NCBI RefSeq assembly: GCF_009363275.1 | Contig: NZ_CP045324.1 | Location: 3,782,001 to 3,846,000, forward strand | Direction of reading: 5' to 3' | DNA: 64,000 bases | Source: Marinobacter sp. THAF197a | GTDB taxonomy: Bacteria; Pseudomonadota; Gammaproteobacteria; Pseudomonadales; Oleiphilaceae | In this document: positions 32,283 to 40,525 of the stretch, piece after piece | Layout: each line of letters begins with the position of its first letter | How positions within the stretch are numbered: position 1 is the first letter of the stretch | The notes under the pieces: model-generated | Database searches by the model: none | What the model was told of the DNA's origin: nothing | What the model saw: only the letters and a program-made list of their open reading frames with translations | Program-made: the position numbers and the translations under genes

Positions 32283-35144
32283 TCAGGAGGTAACAATCAC
32301 CCGAATACCTTCCAGCGCAAGACTGGCGTGCCCAACCGCTTCCCGGGCCGCGTCCAGCTGGCCGCGCAGAAAGTCGATCTCCTCACTGCGAATCGCCGGG
32401 TTTACCCTCTGCAATGCCTCCAGCCTGCGCACCTCCGGAACAAAGCCCGCCTCAACCTGCGCCAGCGCTTGCGCCTGCAGCTGCGCCAGATGCGGCTCTG
32501 CCAGTCGCTCAACGTGGTCCACCATGGTTTCCACCTCGGCCCGGATTTTCGGAACGATAGCCTGTGCCGTGCGCCGGCGAATGTTGGAACACAGCTCATT
32601 CAGGCGATCATGAGGTAACGCGTTGGACAGGTCCCGGCCATTCACATCCACCACCAGTCGCAGCGGTGAAACCGGCAGATAGCGGGTCAACTGCAGGGAC
32701 TCCGGCGCCGGGCAGTGTACGGCAAACAAGGCTTCCAGCAGCAGGGTGCCGGGCGGCAGTGCCTTCACGGACAGATTGGCCAGCGCGGCCTTGCCCAGGC
32801 CCGAGCTGGTGACAGAATCCATCACGCCGGTCACCATCGGGTGCTCCCAGCTCATGAACGCCATGTCTTCCCGCTGCAGGGCCTGTTCACGCTCCCAGGT
32901 GACGGTCAGGCCGTCCTCCGGCAGCTCGGCAACATGGCCAGCCTGGTATTGTTCGCCAGGCTTGAGCACATCGGCATGCTCACTGTGGTCTTCAATATCC
33001 ACACCCAGAATATCAAACGCCTGCACCATGTAATCACGGACCTGGGCCGAGCTTTCCTCCTGTTCGATACTGGCAATCAAGGCTTCGGCTTCATCCCGGC
33101 GGCAGGAGTTGAGCTCAATCAGGGCATCCCGGCCATTGTGCAGCAGGGTTTTCAGCCGCGCAGTTTCCTCGGCGCTGCTCGCCAGCATGGGTTCCAGAGC
33201 GGCGTCATCGCCCTCCAGCGCTTTCTGCCACTCGTCACCCACCTGATCGTGAACTGCCACACCTACGGCACAGCTCTCGGCAAAGGCATTCAACCCTTCC
33301 TGGAACCAGCGGTACTGCACTTCCTGACTGGTGCCCTGCAAGTAGGGTATGTGAATCCGGATGGCTTCGTTCTGACCGATACGGTCCAGCCGGCCAATTC
33401 GCTGTTCCAGCAGGTCCGCGTTGGCGGGCAAATCAAACAAAACCAGGTGATGGGCAAACTGGAAGTTGCGGCCTTCACTGCCGATTTCCGAGCAGATCAG
33501 CGCCTGGGCGCCCTGCTCGCTGTCGGCAAAATAGGCGGCGGCACGATCCCGCTCCAGCAGGCTCAGGTGCTCGTGGAAGGCGGCACTGCGAATGCCGGCC
33601 CGCAGCTGCAAGTAATGCTCCAGCGCCATGGCGGTATCAGCCCGGGCGCAGATCACCACCACTTTGGCTGGTCGCAGGCTGGCCAGTTTTTTCTCCAGCC
33701 AGGCCACTCTCGGATCGTCCGCCAGCCATTGTTCTTCCGGCACTGTCTGTTCAGGCGCCAGGCCAACATCGCCGTAGCGGCAGTCATCGTAAAGGGCAGG
33801 ACACGGCAGAGGTTCCGGCAGCGGCTGGCGCTCCGGGAAGCCCTGAATCGCTGCCCGGGTGTTGCGGAACAGCACCCGGCCAGTGCCGTGCCGGTCCAGC
33901 AGCGCATCGATCACCGCCTGATGCGCATCATCCCGGGCCAGAAGCTCCTCCAGTTCATCACCCAGCCAGCCGGCAAGGGCCGTTTCGTCTTCAGGGCTGA
34001 TGTGGTCCGGGGTTTCAAGCAGCCGGCGCACCACTTTGTTGATCGTCTCGTATTGCTGTTCCTCCTCCCGGAACGCGTCCAGGGAGTGGAACCGTGCGGG
34101 GTCCAGCAACCGCAAACGGGCGAAATGACTGGCCACACCCACCTGCTCCGGTGTGGCCGTCAGCAGCAGCAGGCCTTTGCTGGCCTCAGACAGGCTTTCA
34201 ACCACCTGATATTCCGGGCTGGCCTGCTCCGGCGACCAGGCCAGGTGGTGGGCTTCGTCTACCACCATCAGATCCCAACCCGCCGCCAGGGCATGGTTGC
34301 GGGCCTGTTCGCTTTCAACCAGAAAATCGAGACTGCACAACACCAGCTGGTCTGCCTCGAACGGGTTGACGCTGTCGTCGTCACCGAAGATGTGGTTTAC
34401 CAACGCGTCCACATCGTCTTCCTGGGCCTTGATGTCGTCGTAGCGGCTTTGATCCACAATAGAAAAACGCAGGTTGAAGCGGCGCAGCATTTCCACCAGC
34501 CACTGGTGAATCAGCGAATCCGGCACCACAATCAGCGCCCTTCGGGCCCGGCCGGTGTGCAGCTGATAGTGCAGGATCAGGCCAGCCTCTATGGTTTTGC
34601 CCAGCCCCACCTCATCGGCCAGCAACACTCTGGGGGCATGGCGGCGCGCCACTTCGTGGGCAATGTACAGCTGGTGCGGCAGATGCTGGGTGCGCGCACC
34701 AATTAATCCCTGGGCCGGGGAGGCCCGCAGGCGGTCCAGGTGCTGAAGGGTAGACACCCGCAACCGGAAAGCGCCGTTTCGGTCAAACTGACCGGCGAAC
34801 AGACGCTGGTGCGGGGCCGAAAAATTGACCGAACCGGCCAGCTTTACCTCGGAGATCTGCTGGATATTTTCGCCGTCATCGGCGTGGTACATCAGAACAC
34901 CGTGGAGATCCTCGACGGCACGAACAATGTAACGCTCGCCGTCAAAGGTCTCTATCTCCTCACCCAGCTGGTAGACAATGCGCGACAAAGGCGCATTATC
35001 GATGGCATAGGTGCGCTCTTCATCGGCCGCCGGAAACCCCAGGGTAACTCTGCGCCCCGAGATGTCGGTAACGATACCCAAACCCAAAGCGGTATCGCTG
35101 TGGCTCACCCAACGCTGACCGATGACAAATTCCGATGTTTCCAA
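32283..35144 (-). CDS. rapA: RNA polymerase-associated helicase-like protein RapA
   Basis: SWI2/SNF2-family ATPase of 953 aa that binds RNA polymerase and recycles it after transcription. It has an N-terminal Tudor-like part (about 1-105), Walker A in DEVGLGKT (177-184), the DEAH box in VVDEAHHLAW (about 286), helicase C-terminal motifs including LICSEIGSEGRNFQFA and QRIGRLDRIGQ, and RapA-specific C-terminal domains. The start is TTG, supported by GGAGG four bases upstream and by alignment of FVIGQRW with the beginning of E. coli RapA. There is no suitable ATG nearby. It follows cysZ by 18 bases and is probably co-transcribed with it. Confidence 0.93.
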   Translation of the reverse strand: METSEFVIGQRWVSHSDTALGLGIVTDISGRRVTLGFPAADEERTYAIDNAPLSRIVYQLGEEIETFDGERYIVRAVEDLHGVLMYHADDGENIQQISEVKLAGSVNFSAPHQRLFAGQFDRNGAFRLRVSTLQHLDRLRASPAQGLIGARTQHLPHQLYIAHEVARRHAPRVLLADEVGLGKTIEAGLILHYQLHTGRARRALIVVPDSLIHQWLVEMLRRFNLRFSIVDQSRYDDIKAQEDDVDALVNHIFGDDDSVNPFEADQLVLCSLDFLVESEQARNHALAAGWDLMVVDEAHHLAWSPEQASPEYQVVESLSEASKGLLLLTATPEQVGVASHFARLRLLDPARFHSLDAFREEEQQYETINKVVRRLLETPDHISPEDETALAGWLGDELEELLARDDAHQAVIDALLDRHGTGRVLFRNTRAAIQGFPERQPLPEPLPCPALYDDCRYGDVGLAPEQTVPEEQWLADDPRVAWLEKKLASLRPAKVVVICARADTAMALEHYLQLRAGIRSAAFHEHLSLLERDRAAAYFADSEQGAQALICSEIGSEGRNFQFAHHLVLFDLPANADLLEQRIGRLDRIGQNEAIRIHIPYLQGTSQEVQYRWFQEGLNAFAESCAVGVAVHDQVGDEWQKALEGDDAALEPMLASSAEETARLKTLLHNGRDALIELNSCRRDEAEALIASIEQEESSAQVRDYMVQAFDILGVDIEDHSEHADVLKPGEQYQAGHVAELPEDGLTVTWEREQALQREDMAFMSWEHPMVTGVMDSVTSSGLGKAALANLSVKALPPGTLLLEALFAVHCPAPESLQLTRYLPVSPLRLVVDVNGRDLSNALPHDRLNELCSNIRRRTAQAIVPKIRAEVETMVDHVERLAEPHLAQLQAQALAQVEAGFVPEVRRLEALQRVNPAIRSEEIDFLRGQLDAAREAVGHASLALEGIRVIVTS

Positions 35145-35162
35145 GAAACCTCCGCAAGCAAG

Positions 35163-35912
35163 TTACTGTTGATTCGATGTATTTTCCCGCACCCAGTAGG
35201 CAGTTGCTCCGCACACTGCAGCCGGCACCACCACCAGATTAAGCACCGGCACCATGGCCGCCAGGGCCACCGGCAAGCCGAAACCCAGTGCTGACAGCCG
35301 CTGGGCCGCAAGATCCCGGCGCAAACGGGCAAAACTGACTTTATGGTTGTCCGCCGGATAATCCACGTACTGCAACGCCATCATCCAGCTGTTGAACAGG
35401 AACCAGAGTAAGGCCGCCACCAGGTTGACGACCGGAATCAGGCCTATGATGAACAGGCCCAGGGCGCGGGGAAGGTAATAGGCGATCTTCTGGACCTCGC
35501 GCCAGAGAATTCGCGGGGTATCCTTCAGCAGCGCCGCCCAGCCTTCGTCCGGATTGACTTCCTGGCCGGTCAGGTGCTTTTCGGTAAGTTCGGCCAGATA
35601 ACCGTAGAACGGCGAGCCGATAAGATTGGCAACAATCACGAAACCGTAGGCCAGCATCAGCAGAATCACGACGCCGTAAAGTAACCAGAACAGCCAGTCC
35701 AGTGCCTGCAACCAGGCCCAATCCGGCAGCCAGGCCATGGCCCCGGCGATCAAGACTGAAAACAGCTCCGCCATGAAATAGAACATCACACCAAACAGGA
35801 GGATGTTGAGCACAAGGGGAATGATGACAAACAGGCGCAGGCCCGGCAGGCGGATCAGCCTGAAACCTTCACCCAGATAACCCAGTCCTCTGAAAAAGTT
35901 ACCCTTGAGCAT
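35163..35912 (-). CDS. cysZ: Sulfate transporter CysZ
   Basis: Inner-membrane protein of 249 aa that brings sulfate in for cysteine synthesis. Hydrophobic segments lie at about 20-45, 55-95, 130-160 and 190-235. The family blocks GLGYLGEGFRLI near the start, SPFYGYLAEL, and ALQYVDYPADNHKVSF are clear. ATG 35912 follows GGAGGA at eight bases, and the long in-frame extension upstream is not conserved-looking. The gene precedes rapA on the same strand, with an 18-base gap, and is divergent from the VanZ-like gene. Confidence 0.92.
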   Translation of the reverse strand: MLKGNFFRGLGYLGEGFRLIRLPGLRLFVIIPLVLNILLFGVMFYFMAELFSVLIAGAMAWLPDWAWLQALDWLFWLLYGVVILLMLAYGFVIVANLIGSPFYGYLAELTEKHLTGQEVNPDEGWAALLKDTPRILWREVQKIAYYLPRALGLFIIGLIPVVNLVAALLWFLFNSWMMALQYVDYPADNHKVSFARLRRDLAAQRLSALGFGLPVALAAMVPVLNLVVVPAAVCGATAYWVRENTSNQQ

Positions 35913-36007
35913 CACCGATGATCCTCCGCTGCCATGACAAAAACGGGGCGCAAAGCATATCATGTCAGGATCGTTCCCACAGCCTGCAACCACACCCGGA
36001 TGACTTG

Positions 36008-36412
36008 ATGCTCCCATTTCAGCAAACCGTCTCTACCCTTCTGCGCATGCGCCGGCTCTGGCAGGCAGTCTTGCTGATCTCGGTGGCCGCCATCCTGTAC
36101 CTGGCCACAACCAGCTCCAGCTACCCCATCCCTGCAGCCGCCAACGACAAGGTCAACCACATTATTGCGTTTATTGAATTGACCATTGTCACCCGGCTGG
36201 CCTGGCCTCGCCTGAGTGCATTCTGGTACGCCCCTGCCCTGCTGGGCTTCGGCCTGGCACTCGAAGCGGTCCAGGCCAACCTCCCCTATCGGGATTTTTC
36301 CATGGCCGATGTTCTGGCGGATGCCCTGGGCATTGCAATCGGCATGCTGCCCTGGCCGGGCATCCGCAATGCCGGCGAAGTGGATTTGAGAAATTCGCCC
36401 GACTCTGTGTGA
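36008..36412 (+). CDS. VanZ-like family membrane protein
   Basis: 134 aa with three to four helices. SSYPIPAAANDKVNHIIAF and the later EAVQANLPYRDFSMADVLADALG match the VanZ-like family, named after a teicoplanin-resistance protein but of unknown function in most bacteria. The start is the ATG at MLPFQQTV. The frame remains open upstream, but that part would overlap the cysZ promoter. About 470 bases without a protein gene follow, containing the small RNA described at 36595. Confidence 0.7.
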   Translation: MLPFQQTVSTLLRMRRLWQAVLLISVAAILYLATTSSSYPIPAAANDKVNHIIAFIELTIVTRLAWPRLSAFWYAPALLGFGLALEAVQANLPYRDFSMADVLADALGIAIGMLPWPGIRNAGEVDLRNSPDSV

Positions 36413-36429
36413 GACATTTCCTACAAGCA

Positions 36430-36435
36430 TGTAAG
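36430..36435 (+). promoter_or_regulatory. Half-site like the GacA/UvrY activating sequence
   Basis: TGTAAG matches the left half of the GacA box TGTAAG-N6-CTTACA. The right half is not conserved. It sits about 160 bases before the predicted start of the small RNA, near the -180 position known for rsmY and rsmZ promoters. Weak evidence alone. Confidence 0.3.
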
Positions 36436-36594
36436 AACATGTAGCCGCGTAGCGTGCGCAGACGCGAGCGCTCACCCAGAAAATTAATCTATGTTAATGA
36501 TTTTGAACAAAAAATATTGATGCCCGCAGTTTCGTGTTCAACAAATCGTGCACAGTTCACACGTCTGTAAAGGTGGGATTGGTATGATGTTCAA

Positions 36595-36861
36595 CGTCAA
36601 GGATGACAGGGAAAAGGACGACGCACCGGACGCACCCCTGCATGGATTGTGGGGAGAGGCAAGGACACAGGGACGCCTCGCTTAAGGGATAACGAATTGG
36701 ATGGCTGGCTCGGACGCCGGCACCAGGGAACGGACGCAAGGACTGGCAACAAGGCAGTTGCCCACCGCGCACGGAGGCGCCAACCTGTTCCGAATCTGAA
36801 CTGCTCAGGATGGCGGTTCAGTACCTGCAAAGGGCAGCCCGAGGGTTGCCCTTTATTTTTT
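36595..36861 (+). ncRNA. CsrB/RsmZ-like CsrA-sequestering small RNA
   Basis: Intergenic transcript of about 265 bases inferred from three features. First, there are about 16 GGA triplets between 36601 and 36810, many in AGGA, GGGA or CGGACG contexts, the mark of RNAs that titrate CsrA/RsmA. Second, a -10-like TATGAT lies at 36583-36588. Third, a strong terminator lies at 36829-36861. No open frame with coding character covers it. By family knowledge it would relieve CsrA repression of mRNAs when the GacS/GacA (BarA/UvrY) system is active. The exact 5' end is a guess, and no good -35 is visible, as expected for an activator-dependent promoter. Confidence 0.75.
36829..36861 (+). terminator. Rho-independent terminator of the CsrB-like RNA
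   Basis: An 11-base stem AAAGGGCAGCC / GGTTGCCCTTT (36829-36839, 36844-36854, one G-T pair) with the loop CGAG is followed by ATTTTTTC. Confidence 0.9.
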
Positions 36862-36884
36862 CTGCCACGCCTGACGGCTTGCGG

Positions 36885-37544
36885 CTACACCCTGCCCCGC
36901 GCGAAATAAATGCGCACCTTGTTGAACTCCTCGAATTCATTCAGATCCGGCCAGGTTCTGGCCTCAATCACTGCCTGCTTTTTATAGGCCGGATTGGCCA
37001 GGTTCCTGATTCTGGAGTCTGCCAGCAACACCTGTTCAGCGGACGCACGAAAGGCCTCCAGCAACGGCCGGTTTTCCGGGTCGTACAACACATCAGCCGC
37101 GGTGATCAGGTCCAGATGCCCGGGCCGCTGCGCCCAGTCTGCGCACAGCTCCACCTGCACGCCGTTCAACTCAGCGTTGGCTGCAGCAGCATCCAGCGCT
37201 GCCGGATCAATATCGCAGGCAATGGCCCGCGCGGCCCCCGCCCGGGCTGCCGCTACCGCGACCACACCTGATCCGGAGCCGAAATCCAGAACCGTCTTGC
37301 CCGCCACCAGCATCGGGTGGTCCAGAATCCACTGGGCCAACACCTGGCCACTGGCCCAGCAAAACGACCAATAGGCCGGCTCCGCCACGACCGCCTGGGC
37401 TTCGTCATGACTTATTGGCCCCTCAAGCACAGACGGATCAAACAGGTAAAGCGGCAAACTCGGGCAGCCGGCCGGCGCCGATTGGGCCACCCGGCCGCGA
37501 CTAAGGGTTTTGCGCAGGTGCAGATTGAGTGTTTCCGGATTCAT
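36885..37544 (-). CDS. Class I SAM-dependent methyltransferase (ETFB lysine methyltransferase-like)
   Basis: 219 aa with a Rossmann-type AdoMet site: motif I VLDFGSGSGVVAVAAA, acidic loop CDIDPAALDAA, and post-motif ADVLYDPENRPLL. The whole pattern resembles the NNT1/METTL20 group that methylates lysines of the electron-transfer flavoprotein beta subunit. Substrate assignment is inference, as no etf gene is in the window. The ATG lies six bases after AAGGA, and a GTG one codon earlier is possible. It converges on the small RNA, whose terminator ends 24 bases away. Confidence 0.78.
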   Translation of the reverse strand: MNPETLNLHLRKTLSRGRVAQSAPAGCPSLPLYLFDPSVLEGPISHDEAQAVVAEPAYWSFCWASGQVLAQWILDHPMLVAGKTVLDFGSGSGVVAVAAARAGAARAIACDIDPAALDAAAANAELNGVQVELCADWAQRPGHLDLITAADVLYDPENRPLLEAFRASAEQVLLADSRIRNLANPAYKKQAVIEARTWPDLNEFEEFNKVRIYFARGRV

Positions 37545-37650
37545 CACTGGTCCTTTCAGGCCGTTTCCGAGGCGGCATTGTACCCTTTGGCCGGGATATC
37601 AACAGTCCGGTATACTGCCGCCTCACTCTGAGTAACAGCGACTCGTGGAA

Positions 37651-38760
37651 ATGGCCAGCAGACCCGACACCGATGACTACCTCAACCTGTTCTTGAACGA
37701 CATCCCGTTAATGGATGTGCGGGCACCGGTGGAGTTTGCCAAAGGCAGTTTTCCCTGTGCTGAAAATGCACCGCTGATGAACGATGACGAACGGCACCGG
37801 GTGGGTATCTGCTACAAGGAGAAAGGTCAGGACGAAGCCATCAAGCTGGGCCATCAACTGGTCTCAGGCGACATCAAGGCGCAGCGCATAGAAGCCTGGA
37901 ACCGCTTCATCGCCAGACACCCCGAGGGATACCTTTTCTGCTTTCGTGGCGGGCTACGCTCACGGCTGACCCAGCAATGGATCAAAGACGCAGGCATTGA
38001 CTACCCCCTGGTGAAGGGTGGCTACAAGGCGCTTCGGCGTTTCCTGATCGACAGCCTGGACCAACTGATTGCCAACGGTGATTACCGGATTCTCAGCGGA
38101 CGCACCGGCACTGGCAAAACCCGCGTCCTGCTTGGCCTGCCCAATCCGGTCGACCTTGAAGGACTGGCCAACCACAGAGGCTCCAGTTTTGGCCGACAGG
38201 TTACGCCGCAACCTTCCCAGATAGACTTCGAGAACCGTGTGGCGGTTGCCATGCTGAAGGCGCATCACCTGACTGGTGGCTCAATCTACCTGGAAGATGA
38301 AAGCCGACTGATCGGCCGCTGCGCCCTGCCGGAGTCCCTGCGGGCACGAATGGCGGAATCGCCGTTGATGATTCTGGAACAACCCATGGAAGAGCGGGTT
38401 GCGATCATTCGCGCCGACTACGTAGAGGCCATGCTGCAGGACTACATTTCAAGAGACGGTGAAGAGGCCGGCTGGCTCAACTTCCGGGATTACCTGCTCA
38501 GCGCCCTGGACCGGATACGCCGGCGCCTGGGTGGTGAACGCTACCAGCAGCTCCGAGACCTGATGATCCAGGCGCTCGACCAGCAGCAGGCGAACGGCGC
38601 CCTGGACGGCCACGATGCCTGGATCGAAGCTCTGCTCAAAGACTACTACGACCCGATGTACGACTACCAGCTCAGCCAGAAACAGGGGCGGATTCTTGTA
38701 CGCGGCAATCCGGAAACCATTCGCGACTACGCCAGAAACCACCACAAGCTCCTGAAATAA
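37651..38760 (+). CDS. mnmH: tRNA 2-selenouridine synthase
   Basis: Replaces sulfur by selenium at the wobble 2-thiouridine of tRNAs for Lys, Glu and Gln, through a geranylated intermediate. It is 369 aa, with an N-terminal rhodanese domain (about 10-130) and a P-loop domain (about 140-280, Walker A GRTGTGKT). With ATG 37651 as start, the essential Cys in FCFRGGLRS is C97, the same number as in the E. coli enzyme, which favours this over the GTG at 37645. It needs selenophosphate from SelD, which is not encoded in this window. Confidence 0.93.
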   Translation: MASRPDTDDYLNLFLNDIPLMDVRAPVEFAKGSFPCAENAPLMNDDERHRVGICYKEKGQDEAIKLGHQLVSGDIKAQRIEAWNRFIARHPEGYLFCFRGGLRSRLTQQWIKDAGIDYPLVKGGYKALRRFLIDSLDQLIANGDYRILSGRTGTGKTRVLLGLPNPVDLEGLANHRGSSFGRQVTPQPSQIDFENRVAVAMLKAHHLTGGSIYLEDESRLIGRCALPESLRARMAESPLMILEQPMEERVAIIRADYVEAMLQDYISRDGEEAGWLNFRDYLLSALDRIRRRLGGERYQQLRDLMIQALDQQQANGALDGHDAWIEALLKDYYDPMYDYQLSQKQGRILVRGNPETIRDYARNHHKLLK

Positions 38761-38774
38761 AGCGATTACAACAT

Positions 38775-38822
38775 CTCTACGCAATGCAGGTTTAATCCAT
38801 TTGTGCTCTATACTGCGTAGAG
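38775..38822. repeat. Inverted repeat upstream of mscS
   Basis: CTCTACGC (38775-38782) and GCGTAGAG (38815-38822) are perfect inverse copies separated by 32 bases that contain a -10-like TATACT (38809-38814). Could be an operator pair or chance. Confidence 0.3.
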
Positions 38823-38896
38823 TCAGATTCCCTTGCGGCAATCGATTGTCCAGGCAGTTACACCTCAAAAAACACTAACGAACAAGGAGCTCCCCT

Positions 38897-39730
38897 ATGG
38901 AAGACCTCTTCAGTGCCGACGGGCAGGCTACCCAATGGATGGATCAGGCAGTCGCCCTGACCATGGCCTATGCCCCCAAGGTGTTGCTGGCCATCATAAC
39001 CCTGATCGTGGGTATGTGGCTGATCAACCGTTTTGTTTCGGTTCTTGACAAGAAACTGGGCCAAAAAGACCCCACCCTGAACAAATTCCTGTGCGGCCTG
39101 ATTGGCGCCGTGCTCAAGATCATGCTGCTGATTTCGGTCGCCTCCATGATCGGCATTGCGACCACGTCGTTCATCGCGGTTATCGGTGCCGCCGGTCTGG
39201 CCATTGGCCTGGCGCTGCAAGGCAGCCTGGCGAACTTTGCCGGTGGTGTACTGATCCTGATCTTCAAGCCCTTCAAGGTAGGCGACACCATTGAAGCCCA
39301 GGGCTACCTTGGCGCCGTGGCGGAAATCCAGATTCTCTACACCGTGGTAAACACCTTCGACAACCGCCGTATCGTCATCCCTAACGGCAGCCTGTCCAAC
39401 GCAACGCTGGTTAACGTCAGCATCTATGACAAACGCCGCTGCGACATGACCTTCGGCATTCACTATGACGACGACATCGACAAGGCCAAAGCCATTCTTC
39501 AACGCCTGTTTGACGAAGATGAGCGCTCACTGAAAGACCCGGCACCGCGAATTTGTGTTGGGGCCCTCGGTGACAGCTCTGTCGACCTCATGTTCCGTGC
39601 CTGGGTGGCCACTGACGACCTCTGGCCGTACTACTGGGACATGCAAGAGAAGGTGAAAAAGGCCTTTGACGCAGAAGGTATCACCATTCCGTTCCCTCAG
39701 CGCGATGTACACATGTACAAGGCCGAATGA
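38897..39730 (+). CDS. mscS: Small-conductance mechanosensitive channel MscS
   Basis: 277 aa, the size of E. coli MscS. Three N-terminal helices are followed by the pore helix rich in Ala and Gly (AAGLAIGLALQGSLANFAGG) and then PFKVGD, after which comes the cytoplasmic beta and alpha/beta cage (about 110-277, ending IPFPQRDVHMY). The channel opens on membrane tension and releases solutes during osmotic downshock. AAGGAG lies eight bases before the ATG. Confidence 0.94.
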   Translation: MEDLFSADGQATQWMDQAVALTMAYAPKVLLAIITLIVGMWLINRFVSVLDKKLGQKDPTLNKFLCGLIGAVLKIMLLISVASMIGIATTSFIAVIGAAGLAIGLALQGSLANFAGGVLILIFKPFKVGDTIEAQGYLGAVAEIQILYTVVNTFDNRRIVIPNGSLSNATLVNVSIYDKRRCDMTFGIHYDDDIDKAKAILQRLFDEDERSLKDPAPRICVGALGDSSVDLMFRAWVATDDLWPYYWDMQEKVKKAFDAEGITIPFPQRDVHMYKAE

Positions 39731-39801
39731 CGCGAACGGTTACACACAAATACAGATGGATACTCGCAAACAGCTCAACCTGGGCTAAGCTGACGGTAAG
39801 A

Positions 39802-39820
39802 AGGGGCGCCCGCCCCTCTT
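39802..39820 (+). terminator. Possible terminator after mscS
   Basis: AGGGGCG (39802-39808) pairs with CGCCCCT (39811-39817), and the tail is only CTT. GC-rich stem but a poor T run, so weak. Confidence 0.35.
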
Positions 39821-39890
39821 GCCATCGGGGCCAGGCCCGGGAAGGCGGATGGCTCCACAACACCGACCATGCTGTCAGGAGGTTGTGACT

Positions 39891-40448
39891 ATGCCGGTGA
39901 AGCAGTTAACAGAGTTCCTGGACGAGGCAGGTGTGGAATACATGTGCCTCTCCCATCCCCCTGCCTTCACGGCCCAGCAGCTGGCTCATCACGTCAAGAT
40001 CGCCGGCGACCGGGTTGTTAAAACCGTCATCATCGAACTCGATGGCAAAATGGCCATGCTGGTGATGCCCGCTACCTGGCGGGTGCGCTGGGATCGGCTC
40101 TCCCGAGTGCTGGACACCGATTTCGTGGATCTTGCCGACGAACAGGAATTCCAGGACCGATTTCCCGAGTGCGAGGTGGGCGCCATGCCACCGTTCGGCA
40201 ACCTGTTCGGCATGACGGTCTATTGCGCCGAAGTGCTGACGGAGCAGCCGGAACTGGCCTTCGCCGCCGGCACCCACACCGAATCCATTCACATGAAAAC
40301 CGCAGATTTCCTGCAACTGGTCCACCCCATGGTGATCAACCAGGGCTTCACCCGGCCAGGCGCCCAGAAACCGGCCTGGCTGACGAAAGGCCGTCAACGG
40401 CCGGAAACCGCTGAGGAAAAGACCGTCTCCAGACTCGCGGGGTACTGA
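39891..40448 (+). CDS. YbaK/ProX-type aminoacyl-tRNA deacylase
   Basis: 185-aa single-domain protein of the YbaK/INS superfamily, which hydrolyses wrongly charged tRNAs. LSHPPAFTAQQLAHHVKIAG, the KTVIIELDGK strand with its catalytic-type Lys, and GAMPPFGNLFG (family GxxxPxG) support the family. Which mischarged tRNA it edits (Cys-tRNAPro, Ala-tRNAPro or another) cannot be told. AGGAGG lies eight bases before the ATG, deciding the start against an upstream open extension. Confidence 0.82.
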   Translation: MPVKQLTEFLDEAGVEYMCLSHPPAFTAQQLAHHVKIAGDRVVKTVIIELDGKMAMLVMPATWRVRWDRLSRVLDTDFVDLADEQEFQDRFPECEVGAMPPFGNLFGMTVYCAEVLTEQPELAFAAGTHTESIHMKTADFLQLVHPMVINQGFTRPGAQKPAWLTKGRQRPETAEEKTVSRLAGY

Positions 40449-40525
40449 AACCCGGCGGATTGATCCCGGTCGCTTGTCTGGCCCGTGGCATCGCCTAAAC
40501 TGATGCCATCAGACAGGAACCGGAT

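Noticed and set aside
32715..34706. Open frame of 663 codons on the plus strand
   Set aside because: It lies wholly antisense to rapA, whose motifs are complete. The product is compositionally odd (His/Gln/Gly-rich) with no recognisable motif, a shadow of GC-rich codon use.
36649..36909. Short open frame across the GGA-rich RNA and its terminator
   Set aside because: It runs through an obvious terminator hairpin, has no ribosome site, and its protein is low-complexity Arg/Gly/Thr.
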